The notes under the pieces are model-generated. The model had not been told where the DNA came from and searched no databases. It was given only the letters and a program-made list of their open reading frames with translations. Shown here one piece after another: positions 12,777 to 23,833 of a stretch of 64,000 bases of DNA (positions within the stretch are counted from its first letter, which is position 1; each line of letters opens with the position of its first letter). Origin of the DNA: Hyaloscypha bicolor E (lineage: Eukaryota > Ascomycota > Leotiomycetes > Helotiales > Hyaloscyphaceae). The translations under genes were made by a program, and so were the position numbers. The DNA lies in contig NW_020194554.1 of the NCBI RefSeq assembly GCF_002865645.1, positions 248,001 to 312,000 of the forward strand. Reading direction: 5' to 3'.

Positions 12777-13718
12777 ATGACCGCAAATTCAAATCTCGTC
12801 TGGGTAAACAAATCCCGAGACTCCTCTTCGCTATCCAATTGCAGATACGAGAAAGATAACTTTCGCAAGATTCGCTCCCATGCCGTAACTATCGGGCATA
12901 AATCAAGCCGTGTCAAGAGACCTATCAAGCGGACGCCGCTCACTCTGGGTTGGGCTCGGACGGAGAGCTTGCAAAATCCTACTCAAGAATCGTCCTTGCA
13001 ACCATCGAGCCAAGACTGCGGAGATACCGAAGTAATTCCATATATCCAACTTTCGGAGTCTGGGAGTAAAACTCCCTGCGCCGGTCTTGATCGACAGCTC
13101 ACCTTCCGTTCCGAGAGCGGTATAAGCGACGTCTTCTGTCCCGCGCTGGAGCTCCACCCTCTCAGCAGCGTTTTCGATCCATTTTCCACCTCCGTAATCT
13201 CTCTTGATGCCGCAACCTTAGAACAGCTCTGGTACTTCTCTCACATCTGGACACAAAGCGCGTTCAAGCTTCCGGGCTGCATAGGTTATGGCCAGCCACC
13301 CATCCCGCAACGAGAAATTACATCCATGATGCAAACTTCCTTGCGGAATTCAACGCGCTGGTTCTGTTTGCTCGCTGCTACCAGTGCGAGAATGCAGTAC
13401 ATCCATCATCAAACAACTGACAGGTTGGCCCACGGCTATGCCGCGAGAGCATTGCACGGGCTGCAGGGGCGGATGCAAGACCGCGAAGTATGGGAGGAAG
13501 ACGACGCGACGGACGTGCTGTTTCTTGCTGCGTATGAGGTTTTTTGCGAGGACGAAGTGGGTGCGGGGAAGCACTTAGCTGCTGTGAGGAGGCTTTACAA
13601 GCGGAGAATTGAGAACACATTTGTGAGGAGGCTGCAGGCTAATTTGGAGATTCTTGTAGTCAAAAGCGTGTCTGGAAGTTTGCGTCGAGGTGTTGATAGG
13701 CCATTGCGAATGAGATAG
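12777..13718 (+). CDS. Fungal transcription-factor-like protein, C-terminus probably broken
   Basis: 313 residues from ATG at 12777. The N-terminus (LVWVNKSRDSSSLSN, basic RSHAVTIGHKSSRVKRP) and the helical middle (LEQLWYFSHIWTQSAF, RWFCLLAATSARMQYIH, ARALHGLQGRM) look like the Fungal_trans_2-type proteins of Pezizomycotina. No Zn2Cys6 cluster is present. The frame stops at TAG 13716-13718 after RPLRMR. Another frame resumes at once with plausible coding sequence (YSASYVPPDNVNIEEVL...) to a stop at 13901-13903, so the C-terminus seems to have been lost to a stop and a small shift, or to an unrecognised intron. It may regulate the divergent SDR gene, 449 bp away, but that is only a guess from position. 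Confidence 0.65.
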   Translation: MTANSNLVWVNKSRDSSSLSNCRYEKDNFRKIRSHAVTIGHKSSRVKRPIKRTPLTLGWARTESLQNPTQESSLQPSSQDCGDTEVIPYIQLSESGSKTPCAGLDRQLTFRSESGISDVFCPALELHPLSSVFDPFSTSVISLDAATLEQLWYFSHIWTQSAFKLPGCIGYGQPPIPQREITSMMQTSLRNSTRWFCLLAATSARMQYIHHQTTDRLAHGYAARALHGLQGRMQDREVWEEDDATDVLFLAAYEVFCEDEVGAGKHLAAVRRLYKRRIENTFVRRLQANLEILVVKSVSGSLRRGVDRPLRMR

Positions 13719-13903
13719 GTTAGAGCTGCGGCCATTACTCTGCGTCCTACGTACCTCCAGACAATGTCAATATAGAAGAAGTTCTGGTACACTCACCAAA
13801 GCCCGCTATCCAAATATCCCTCGGAATGTTGTACTTTCAAATTCTCAACCATGAGCTAGAAATTTCGGAATGTGCGACCTTTTTGCGAGACAATTTGATG
13901 TAG
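13719..13903 (+). other. Likely out-of-frame remainder of the preceding gene
   Basis: Reading frame 2 is open from after the TAG near 13718 to a stop at 13901-13903. It gives about 60 residues of normal composition with LVHSPKPAIQISLGMLYFQI. This reads as the natural C-terminal continuation of the 12777-13718 protein, not as random sequence. Confidence 0.45.
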
Positions 13904-14360
13904 GTAGTTGTACGCAAAGCCTTGAGGGTTCTTTTATGTTCTCATAATGGCGCTGTAAATAATTTTTTAGAGTAGAAACGTTGACTGGGCATAGTCGGTA
14001 TATAAAAGATGGGAGAGGGTAGTTGGGAATTGTATCTCTGTTGGAGCAAGGTTTGCAAAGAGAGAAGGGGCTGGCTCAGCAAGGCCATGAACTGCCTTCA
14101 TGGCACACAGCCGAACCCGAGAAACTGTACAAGGTATTGCGTGGGATCCTGGCATGCGCTGCGCATCAAATGGAATTAGAAGAAGGGGTGGAATATCGGG
14201 AAACCAACTCCTATCACTGCCCTTGAAGAAAGTCAGTCACGTGAGGCTAGTAGACAATGAAAGTGAATCAACCATGACTTGGGATATATTTAATAGGCAT
14301 AACTCATCTACAAACTATAATATCTAACACGCCTCCCAGAAGACTCCGTTTCCACTCTTC
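13904..14360. other. Intergenic, no supported gene
   Basis: Downstream region of both the gene at 12777 and the minus-strand transporter. Nothing recognised. Confidence 0.4.
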
Positions 14361-16121
14361 TCAAACATTGATTGGACTCTCCATCCCACCAACCTCATGA
14401 TGCTCAGCCAGCAAATCGTAATTCTTAAACTTCCTCGCCGGCACCTTCCTTTCAAACAGGATATCCAACTCCTCAAACGTGCGTCCCCTGCTCTCCGGAA
14501 TGCGGAACCAACACCACGCAAGACAGACCAGACTAATCCCACCGAAGAGAAACCCCGCCTTGCCTCTCCAGTTCGCCTGATCAGAACTCAACATATAGGG
14601 CATGGCAACGGTAAACACGATCGAGGCCATGGCCTGCACAGCAGTCGTGATGGCGATCGTCCTCCCCCGCAAGCGCGTGGACGAGATCTCGGAGATGATG
14701 ACGAAGCAGATGGGGCCGACGGTCATTTGGTACGTGAACGTCCAGATATCCATTAGTGTGGCTTGGGCCCAGACGGCGCCGGAGTGGGAGCGTCCGAAGT
14801 CGAGGAAGCCGATGATGAAGAGGATGAGAGTCATGAATGTCATGCCGGAGTTGTAGATCGTGCGACGGCCGAACTGAGGGGTGTTAGTTAGGAATGAGGG
14901 ACGGAGCGGGGGACGCACGAAGGACATTAGGGGCCAGGAGAGGCAGGTGCCGACGAAACCGAGGGCTGTGTTGCCGACGCCCACTGTAAGGTGTTAGTAT
15001 TGGTTTAATGGGTCTGGAGAGGGAAGACTGACTGTTGAAGGCATCAGAAGGGTTGAGACCCGCTTGCTCGAAGAAAAAGTTTGCGTATCCGATCAAGGGA
15101 TTGCCGCCAATGACTTGAATAAGGTACACCATGATTGAGATCTCTGTTCTGGGCCAGTTAGCGCCTTTGAAACAGTCGAAGTATGTGGTTGTCGACTCGA
15201 GTTCTTGTTCAAGGAGGTCGGTTTGCTCGATCATGATGAGGACGCTGTCGATGTCGGGACGGTGCTTGGCGGAAGAGAGCTTCAAGAGGGATTTTCGTGC
15301 GTCCTCTTTCCGGTTCTTGCGGATTAACCAATAAGGGCTTTCGGGGGCGAAGGGGAGACCGATGAGAAGTACGACAGGCCACACCCATTGGATTGCCTGA
15401 TCTCAAGTTAGTCTTGACCGTCGAGAAGGACGTGGAAACATACGAATGGCGCCTTGTACGCCCACTCATCGAGTCTGCTTTCCAAGCCAGCGGCACAACC
15501 TTGGGCAATGAATTGTCCAATGACGAAAGCAAGGTTGACGGAAGCTGTTAGTACACCTCTCAGAGCTAAGGGGCAAATCTCAGAGGCATATGTGGGCGCA
15601 ATGACAACGTAGAAACCATACGCCAAGCCACCTAGAATCTCGCCAGCACACAGCATCCCGATTGAGGTCGAGAAGAACTGAACGAAGACAAAGATAATCG
15701 ACCAGACGCAACAAACCGCTAGAGTGATTCTTCGTCCAAACCTCTCCAGCGGCCAACCGCAAGCAAGAGCTCCAAGGACTTGTCCAATTGGGTTCCCCAT
15801 GCCAAGACCCGTCTGCCACGGCGCAGAGATGATCCACTCGCCTTCATACAGCTTTCCGAACCGTTGCTGGAAGGCAGGGAGCGCATAGAAGGAGGTAACA
15901 AGTTGGGCATCGAAACCGGCCATGATGACTGCGATGCAGAAGAACATTGCCCAGAGGACGGCGGTGGGGTATTGCTTGACGGCAGCCCAGAAGCCGAGGT
16001 CGTGTTCTGCGGTGGTGATGTCTCGCGTGGCGTCAATCTCGAGAAGAGCGCCCTTCTTCATGTCGGTGTGTGTCTCGTGGGCATTGCTGCTGGCGACGAC
16101 ATTGTCTTCGGCGGCACCCAT
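14361..16121 (-). CDS. MFS sugar transporter, maltose/alpha-glucoside permease-like
   Basis: Four exons (minus strand) 16121-15444, 15396-15033, 14983-14919 and 14873-14361 sum to 540 codons, i.e. 539 residues. Introns are 47, 49 and 45 nt; all have GT...AG ends, with CTAAC-like branch sites. Twelve membrane helices are expected. Sugar-porter signatures: GRR in ERFGRRITL after helix 2, PESPYWLIRKNRKEDA after helix 6, FGRRTIY in the second half, and PESRGRTFEELDILFE at the C-terminal end. Closest in feel to fungal maltose/alpha-glucoside permeases (H+ symport into the cell), but substrate is inferred from family only. I took the ATG at 16121 over one at 16250 because a TATA-like box lies between them. 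The third intron is a multiple of three with no stop and could be missed by gene finders. Confidence 0.93.
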
Positions 16122-17101
16122 GATTGCTATGGTCCCGTAGTGTGGTTGAGAGATGGAGATGAGGTTGGACGAGCTCTCAGAAGGTCCACGTCTATATAAG
16201 CTCGATAAGCTTCTGCCCTCGTGCGCTCGACTAGGATCTGCGATAGCCATGTCGGACCAGCAAGCCAGTTTCGTGCCTGAGTGTCCGGCTTATCATTTCC
16301 TCGTGAAGAAGGATTGCAGGCTTGGCGTCTTTGACAAGACCTGGTCCCGGTTCTACGGCCAATGGCCGTCTGGAACAGCCTGTCGGATAACCAGTGAACT
16401 CTGTCTCACTGCTGTTTATTCGAATATCAATATTGGGTGGTGCTAAACCTCCTGTGAGAGGCTCAGAGTCGGGACATCGTCCTAGTCTAGAAAGTTTGAA
16501 GTGCGATGTTTGTGGAGGCGAACCCTGAAACCCTGCAAGGTGGGCTAGTGGGGTACGATAACGCCCGTGGCGCACGCACAGAGGCTAAACCCTGTATGTG
16601 CTCGCACAAATTTGGCCGAGATCACCGTTCTGAAGACCGGTTTGCCGTGGCTTATCTGCCATCCAGGGCGTTGGGTTCGGACGACAGGGGGAGGGAAGGG
16701 CTACCTCTCTTGAACGCCTCCCCCCTTTCCCCGCCATCGTTGTTCACCTTTCGACCTTCATTTGCTCAACACAGGAGCAGGAACGGAGGCAACGTTGCAC
16801 GCAGCAAACCTGGCAAAGTCGGGAAGATAGTCGAGCTATTCAGTGGTACGGGGCCCGTTCATCACTGATCTTCTGACGGGTCGGTCTTCTCGGGCGGGGT
16901 AGCAGCATTCCACGAACCAACCTCTTGGATTGGGACTCCCACCCAGCCAGTCAGGTACGCCGGAATGCCCTCTGCCGCAACCGTTTCTTGACTCGTCGGG
17001 GCATTCCCCGATTCGACGACGCCACATATTCTTCGAGACTTCGTACTGACCATTCTGTGCTGCAAAGTTCTCGGCGTTTACCTATCTTTTCAGCACCAAC
17101 A
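16122..17101. other. Shared intergenic region between divergent transporter and GNA1
   Basis: 980 bp separating the two divergent starts. Apart from the TATA-like box near the transporter, no site could be assigned. Open frames here lack homology cues. Confidence 0.45.
16191..16200 (-). promoter_or_regulatory. TATA-like box of the transporter gene
   Basis: CTTATATAGA on the minus strand, 70 bp upstream of the ATG at 16121. It also argues against translation starting at 16250. Confidence 0.5.
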
Positions 17102-17691
17102 ATGTCCGCCTCTAAAGGCCACTTCTCGCCCTCCGTCATCTCAGCCGACGTCGTTTCCTCTCTCCCCGCTGGATACACAATCCGGCCCCTTGAACGAGAA
17201 GACTACCACAAAGGTTTCTTTGAGTGCATCCAAGTTCTCACTTCCACCGGTGATGTCTCCGAGTCACGATTTCTGGAGCGATATGACTACATGAAGAATT
17301 TGGGTGTTCATTATTTTCTGGTCATTGAGCATGAGGGAAAGGTTGTGGGGACGGGGACGTTGATGGTTGAGAGGAAATTGTACGTCCCACGTCTTCATCC
17401 CCAAACTAAAATCAATGGGTATGTTGATGATGATCTTGCAGCATTCACGACTTGGGAAGCGTAGCCCACATCGAGGAGATTGCCATCCGGAAAGAGGAGC
17501 AAGGAAAGGGACTGGGCTTGAAGATGATTCAGGCGCTGAGCTCGGTGGCGAAGAACGTTGGTTGCTACAAGAGTATCCTTGGTTGTAGCCCGGAGAACGA
17601 GGGGTTTTATCAGAAGTGCGGATTTAAGAGGGGAGGGCTAGATATGAATCAGTACTATGAGGAAGAGAAGAATTCTTGGGAGAGGGGATGA
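17102..17691 (+). CDS. GNA1: Glucosamine-6-phosphate N-acetyltransferase
   Basis: Transfers acetyl from acetyl-CoA to glucosamine 6-phosphate, a cytosolic step towards UDP-GlcNAc for chitin and glycoproteins. Two exons, 17102-17379 and 17442-17691, with a 62-nt intron (GTACGT...GCAG, phase 2) give 175 residues, normal for fungal GNA1. The GNAT fold shows VVGTGTLMVERKF, IHDLGSVAHIEEIAI, the acetyl-CoA loop EEQGKGLGLKMI, and the signature VGCYKSILGCSPENEGFYQ followed by KCGFKRGG. The join restores VERKFIHDLG exactly as in the family. The upstream in-frame extension to 16925 is read-through of the 5' leader; the ATG at 17102 gives the standard N-terminus. All expected residues are present and the gene should be essential for cell-wall synthesis. 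Confidence 0.96.
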
Positions 17692-18586
17692 GGGGTTGGA
17701 GAAAGGAGCGCGTGGAGTGTGCTGGGTCGTGACCTGCGACGGAACTGTGGTCGAATAGAATGGAAAAGGACTAGATTGCATGGAGTTTCAGCCACGGGCG
17801 AGCGTTAAACCCATGGAACATTAGCGGGGCAATAAAAGTGCGTTGAGACGTCTATCCAGATCTTTGATTTCTGGGAGCATCGTTTACGTTTCATCGAGAG
17901 AAAGGGTTAATTGTACCTTGGTCACAGATGATGCATTCCACTTTATCCCCTAGCGAAGCTTTGTTCTTCGCTTTATTTCACTTTCCTATTGAGTTCACAG
18001 TGTGAACGGGTGAAGGTAGAGCATGTGACGCAAGGCCAGGCTGAAAAGGGGTGTGTCGCTTAAGTGCGAGTGGCTGTGACACCCCCTTCGGAGCGCTTCG
18101 GGCCGCAGACTCGGTCAGTGACATACGGTTGTGGGCGAAGAGAATCACCGGTATGACACGAGGTGTCAACTTTTTTGAAATGGGCCAATAAGAACCCTGT
18201 TGGTCTCTTTCGCATGAATGTTACCTGTGCAAAGGGTGGCACACATTATGCTTCAAGGCATATTTTTGGAGCGCGGGAGCCCAATCACCCACACCTACTG
18301 TGGCAGTGACGAACGCCATAGCCTCCGTGGTGGGGAGTGGCTCCATCTTGAACCCTGCATTGACCATACGTTTTCCAACTTTAACGTTGGGGCTAATGCC
18401 AACCAGAGTGTCGGGTCACGGCTGTGCAGCACCCCGGCTTTTATCCTCAGTTCACTCCGGCCTGCATTTCTCTGGCCCATTACTTATATATACATACACC
18501 AGCGTTGGTTCTTTGATGAATTGTATTTCTGATCATCATTCTCTACCTTCAAGTCATCCAAAAAGTATACAGAAGATTAATCATCA
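17692..18586. other. Intergenic, promoter of the coiled-coil gene
   Basis: About 900 bp. A TATATATA tract at about 18484-18491 lies roughly 95 bp upstream of the ATG at 18587 and may be its TATA box. Nothing else recognised. Confidence 0.4.
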
Positions 18587-19768
18587 ATGGCTTTTTCCAC
18601 TCGCTTCGGTTACGATGCCACATCCACCCAAAGAAAGAAGCTCTGGGACCCATCAGAGACCTTAGGAATCATCAACATGGACCCGGGATACCAACGCATA
18701 ACCTGTATCGGCCACGCCCCGTCACAAGGGCGACGCTGCCGGAATCCGATCCGGAGCGACAATCGAGACTTCATCACGGCCACGCTGAACGAGATCGCGT
18801 ACCTGCGTCCTGACAACCCTACCGTCATATCACGGCTACGGGCCATCGCCGGACCAGCGCTCTGTGTTAGATACCACCAGGGCCAAGCTGAATCCATTGT
18901 CAGGCAGTGGCAGAGGAAGATCCAGCAGTTAAGCCCACGGATTGATGAACGAAAACCGACCAAACCCGTCCGAGATGACAAGAATCAAGACTCAGAGCAG
19001 ACTATAAACGAGCTCCGGGAACAACTGCGAGAGATGAGAGAGCTTTTGGCTCAATTGCGAGATGATAGGGATGGTCAAGGGTCGCAATCTCAGGGATATG
19101 AAAGACCGAACGAGCAAGCTTCGAGGAGGAGGCAGGAGGCAGAGCGGAGACGCCAGGAGAGTGAGGAAAGGGAGAGAGATCGCCTGGAGAAAGAACGTCT
19201 TGAGAGAGAACGCCTTGAGAGAGAACGCCTTGAGAAAGAGCGTTTAGAGAAGGAACGTTTAGAGAAGGAGAAAAGAGAAAGAGAAAAGGAGGAATCGAAT
19301 CGGCGAGCGCGCGAAGAGCAAGCAGCACAAAACGAGCGGATCCGCCAACGAGCACAAAAACGGCGCGAAGAACGCGAGCGAGAGAAGCGTGAAGCTGAAC
19401 GGAGAGAAGAAGAGGAATGGGAGCAATCGTGGATCAAATACCAGGAACGCTGGGCAGAGTTTAGAGCAACTCCGTTGAGAGAGGGCAATATCCGAGATGC
19501 CATCCCGTGGCCTGTCAAGTCGGGATCTTATCGGGACGTGAAGGCTTCCAATGTCAATGACTTCTTGAAGAGAGCGGTGGCGAGGGATGCAAGTCCGGTG
19601 AAGTTAATACGGAAAGAGTGCAGGAAGTGGCATCCTGATTCCATGAACCGTTTGCTGCGAGACGCTCAGCTCACTGATGCTGATGAGATGATGATTGAAA
19701 TGATCTGTCGAGTGGTAACGGATTTGCTCAATAATGCTTCTGGGAGGAGCTCGGAGTTATTCGATTGA
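18587..19768 (+). CDS. Conserved fungal coiled-coil protein, NFKBIL1-like C-terminus
   Basis: Single exon, 393 residues. The N-terminal quarter is globular (CIGHAPSQGRRCRNPI, a possible Cys-containing patch). The middle, roughly residues 140-290, is a highly charged Arg/Glu coiled coil with near-perfect five-residue repeats of the LEKER/LERER type. The C-terminal part (NVNDFLKRAV, LIRKECRKWHPDSM, MICRVVTDLLNNASGR) resembles the small C-terminal helix block seen in NFKBIL1-like proteins and in many unnamed fungal proteins. Molecular function is unknown; a long-helix scaffold is the likely shape. Its 3' end is 68 bp from the convergent oxidoreductase gene. The repeat coding DNA is itself a minisatellite and may vary in length between strains. 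Confidence 0.85.
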   Translation: MAFSTRFGYDATSTQRKKLWDPSETLGIINMDPGYQRITCIGHAPSQGRRCRNPIRSDNRDFITATLNEIAYLRPDNPTVISRLRAIAGPALCVRYHQGQAESIVRQWQRKIQQLSPRIDERKPTKPVRDDKNQDSEQTINELREQLREMRELLAQLRDDRDGQGSQSQGYERPNEQASRRRQEAERRRQESEERERDRLEKERLERERLERERLEKERLEKERLEKEKREREKEESNRRAREEQAAQNERIRQRAQKRREEREREKREAERREEEEWEQSWIKYQERWAEFRATPLREGNIRDAIPWPVKSGSYRDVKASNVNDFLKRAVARDASPVKLIRKECRKWHPDSMNRLLRDAQLTDADEMMIEMICRVVTDLLNNASGRSSELFD

Positions 19769-19836
19769 TTCTTGTATATCTGAATAGCAGATATGTTTAT
19801 ATATACCAACAGTATGCGAAAGCAGAATTTTGAGGC

Positions 19837-21520
19837 TCACGTTCTCAACCTCCCTTCAACCTCACTCTCCCACCAGCTCCCAAAATCCACCACAATCTTC
19901 CCCCTCCTCGCCTCCTCAGCTGCAAATACCGCAGCATGGCTCCTAATAATCTCCTCAGCAGTACACCCGATATACTCCTCCTGCGCGCTGTCAACCGCCA
20001 TCCCACCACTCTTCACCCGATCAACAGCAAGCACAAACTGTCTCGCCAGCCCTTCATCGCCATCACCGTGCCCCCCTCCCTCCGGCACATACGGCCAATG
20101 CACCTTCTTCTCTCCAGTCCCGAAATCAAGAATCTCTATCTTATCGCCATCCGCGAAAATCTCGCCGTACTCGCCGTAAATATGCGTGAATCGCTGGCAG
20201 ATCTTGTGTGTGAAAGCTACCATGTGCAGCGTAGCCGTCTTACTCCCTCGTCCACTTAATGCTTGAAGTGGGCTTTCGCCTTCGAGGGCAATGGGATCAT
20301 TCTCCCAGGTCATCGTCACAGTTTGGTTATCGCAAACGTCATTGTCAGACTCAAAAACACACCTCCCGAACCAATTTCTCTTCTCCACGTCCCCTTCCGG
20401 CGTCGTGGAGTCATAATCTTCACCTAGTTTCGCGAGGAGGGCTTGCTCCCCGGTTTCTTTCCCCTGGGAGGCGACGATGTCTTCGATTTCCGGGAGGACG
20501 ATTGATACGAAGTGTTCTTGTCGTCCTTGCATTTGTGGGCCGAGATAGATTCTCTTGGCTGAGAACTGGCAGTTGGACTCGTGGGGACAGGATAGGCAGT
20601 TTGTGGCTGTGCCGGCTTGAGTGGGTTTGCGGGGCTTGGTGAAGTATTGGAGGGAGCCTGAGGAGGTGATCGTGCTTGGCAAGTGCGGAGGCTTTGAGGA
20701 TCCAGGAGGTGGGGAGCAGAGGAGCCAGAGCAAGATGTCCATGTCGTGACATGACTTTGCTAACAGTGAGGGAGCAGAGGTGGATTCTTTGCGCCAATTG
20801 CCACTTTTCCATCCATTAGTTGATGTTCGAGTTTCATTTGAACAATGGGGAAGTGGAAAAGGGAGCATACCGAACGTAGCTATGCGTAAAATGCCACCAC
20901 CCAACCGGCTCTGTATGATTCACAGCCATCACATCCCCAATGACCCTCTCTTCAACCAGTAACTTCCTCAATAACATATTATGCGGACTATACCTCAACA
21001 CATGTCCAATCCCAAATAATCTCTTCTCCCCACCCGTCCCAGAAACCGCCCGATAAATCTCCACGCAATCATCCAGAGATGTAGCGAGCGGTTTCTCACA
21101 CATAATATGCAATCCCAATGGTGCAAGACCAAGCACGACTTCCTTGTGCATTCGATCCTGCACACAAATAACCACCGCATCCACGCCCTCCACCACCTTC
21201 ACGCCCTCTTTCTCCCTCTTCCTCCTCTCCGTCTCCCATGAAACAAAATCCTTCCAATCACTAAACTCTTCGCCTTCTTCAGCGTCCCGCTTTCCCCAGA
21301 TGAACTTGCGTCCTAATAGAGCGCGTTTGACGGGGATGGGCTCGACGATTGATACCAGGAGTCCATTTGTGGAGGTTTGGATCGCGGATGCGTAGGCGTT
21401 TCCTCGGTTGCCGGCGCCGATTATCAGGAGGCGCGGTGGGGAGGGGGAGAATGCGGGACGGGAGGGGGCGGGGAGACGGGTGATTTCTGATGGGGGAGGG
21501 GAGGTGGCGTGGGGTGCCAT
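19837..21520 (-). CDS. Gfo/Idh/MocA-family oxidoreductase with C-terminal Cys cluster
   Basis: NAD(P)-dependent sugar or polyol dehydrogenase type. Two exons, 21520-20871 and 20803-19837, with a 67-nt intron (GTATGC...AAAG, phase 2) give 538 residues. The N-terminal Rossmann fold has LLIIGAGNRGNAYA; then DAVVICVQDRMH, the CEKPLATS lysine loop, and GHVLRYSPHN. The catalytic-side helix is KSCHDMDILLWLL. A Cys group CLSCPHESNC followed by SAKRIY lies mid-protein; the same pattern occurs in several bacterial members and may bind metal. I started at ATG 21520 because it gives a short leader before the Rossmann strand; the frame stays open to 21697. The substrate is unknown. Length is greater than the ~350-residue minimum because of the C-terminal extension typical of this subgroup. 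Confidence 0.9.
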
Positions 21521-23833
21521 TTTGTGGGCTGGTTTTAAAGTGTCTCCTGTGTCCTGTGGGCAGGTTATAGAAAAGCTCGGAAGGAGTCTTTGAGGGCGTT
21601 GATGCAGGGAGAAAGGTGTGCAGTTGAGTGAAGCTGAGTGAAGCTGAAACCACGTGAATTGATAGTTAGGTCGAAGTTCGGGCGAATGTAACGTCACGGG
21701 TTGGTTGGATGACCCCCGCCATGTTGCTGCAGTGGGGGTTCATCTGAAACACGGTTCGTTCGTCTCAAAGTCCCTCTCATTTCCTGCGCGGATCCCGCGA
21801 CGGGAGGTGGAGAGCCTCCGGTTGATAGAGTTGGAGTTGTTGGAAATAGAGCGTGGTTGATTCGTGGAGGGCAAAAGCGGCAAAAGCGGGGAATGGCTTG
21901 GATAGGGAGTGTCGGTGTTCCCGACTCGCATTGCCGGTGAATTGGCCGTGCATTCGAAAACCAACCCCCTTTTTGATCGACTCTGTAGTGGACGGCCATG
22001 GTTTCGCCGAAGTAAAATCGTAGCTCAGCCATGATAATGAGCGTCTCATCTAGCGCTCCTAGCTTACCTCATTGTGTTGATCAGAAAATTTGGGGGTTTC
22101 GAATAGGGTCCGTTTGGATTTGAGAAGACATGAATTCATTCAATTAGAAAGATCGAATCCTACTATGAATTAAGCTTAGACAAGAAGCTGTAACTTTCCC
22201 GCAGTGTTATTCTTTTAAAGTAATATGACTAAAACAGCTAAAAGGGCGGGGAGGATCATCTGGTGAGGTTGCTGATGTTCTCTGATTGTTTGTCTAGCGT
22301 CTCATTTGAATCATCAGAATCTCTTTGAACCGCGGTGATGATTTCTCAGATGACGAAGTCAATACCTACATTTCCTTCCCGCTAGGATGCCTTGTGGAAA
22401 AAGATTCGGGAGAAGCGGATTTAAGGGGTAGCGAGGTCGCTAACCAAACCGAGCTAAGTCCGTTAGCGACATCTGCCCCCTTTTATTCAAGCGATATATG
22501 TTGCGCAATTGCCAAGGAATCTAAGGACAATGTTCAGAAGCAGGAAACTTCAACTCAGACTTGGAGAAATCAATTCTAACTCTCATGTCCGGACTAGTTA
22601 ACACAATTCTTAGTGCACTCCACTTGGTCATTCATCGCCTGGCCAGCAATGAGATGGTTGCATTAAATTCGATTATCCCTGCTTAGTGAGCCTGACTGCT
22701 GGACAGTCGCAGAGGTTCTTTCAGGCACTGGAGCCAGTTCAGCACCATGAAAACACCTTGGAGGATGAGCTCCAGTGCTTCTGCTACTAGCCCCCTATCG
22801 GCTTGAATTTCCCCATTCACGACAGAAGTTACTGCACTGGAAAAGGAATGCTCTCGCTCCCCATTTTTTCCGGGCAACATACTGTATCCAACAATGTTCA
22901 TTCAGCGCCAAAATTTGCTGACTTATTCAGCGCACTCGAACAAACTAGTTGGATTTATTAATAACTCGGGTATCCTGGAAGTGGACCGGAGAGCTCCCTG
23001 AGTCATTCAATTAGATTGGGCCCGCCCTGGTCATCGAATTACCGAGCGTGAGTCTCTATGCCATGCTTGAGGTACTGCGAGCACCTTATCCGATTCCATC
23101 AAACGCATACCCGTTCGTACCTCCCACCAACATTCGCAGCAGGCAATTCCATCATTGAACTGCTCCAGGGAGCTCCTCACCAGCACATTGTCCTTGTTGA
23201 AGAATACAACAACACCATCGAGGCGTTTGCAAATCAGTATAACCTATTGACGTGGGTGCAATTGCAGTTCAAGATCAAAATAATTCAATTCACTGAGTTA
23301 CGAGACGGAGCGCGACGTTAAGTCCGACTATTAAAGGATACGGATTTAGTATACTAGAATTTAGAGTATAGAGACCTTTCACACTTAAACCAAAGCAGTC
23401 TAAATTACAGTGCTGTCTATATTTTGGTCTTCTTCGGTTTCAAGTACACGAATTTGCACTGGAACGTAGAGTTGTGATGGCGCGCACAAATTTATGTCGG
23501 GAGGGGATCTGTGATGGTTCTGACCGTCAAACTTGGTTTAGACGCAGTTCGGACCCGACCCTGAAGTTTAAGCTTGAAAATACTCAAAACTCTAATTGGA
23601 ACCATCGGATGAAGGCTGTAAGTGAGTGATATTGTGATTTTATGATGTTGAGATTTCATGTTAAATGCTCCTCGAGATCAAGTCTATTCTGATCTCAGGA
23701 CTTTATTATCGCACCAAAAGAAAGAATTGTCGAACCCGAGACGAAATTGGGGAAAAGCTTTGAGTGCTTCAACTCCTAACAAACCGAAGCATTCATTGTA
23801 TTCATACCAAAGAGTGTTACATAGGAGAAAGTC
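21521..23833. other. Intergenic, no confident gene
   Basis: 2.3 kb. Open frames at 22325-22579 (+), 22683-22901 (-) and 23058-23321 (+) have protein-like composition but no motif or splice logic. They may be gene fragments. A transposon-end relic lies at 23309-23333. Confidence 0.4.
23309..23333 (+). repeat. Relic terminus of the TIR element seen at 30.6-31.0 kb
   Basis: GCGCGACGTTAAGTCCGACT followed by ATTAA matches the right terminus near 30957-30980 with one difference. No partner end was found upstream, so this is a solo fragment. Confidence 0.6.

Noticed and set aside
16122..16250. Upstream ATG at 16250 as the transporter start
   Set aside because: A TATA-like box lies between it and ATG 16121, and the extra residues do not resemble the family.
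11475..17691. SDR, regulator-like gene, transporter and GNA1 as one biosynthetic cluster
   Set aside because: No backbone synthase is present, and GNA1 is a housekeeping cell-wall gene; neighbours look unrelated.
22325..23321. Three short ORFs (22325-22579, 22683-22901, 23058-23321)
   Set aside because: Protein-like composition but no recognisable family, splice join or shared frame; left as possible fragments only.
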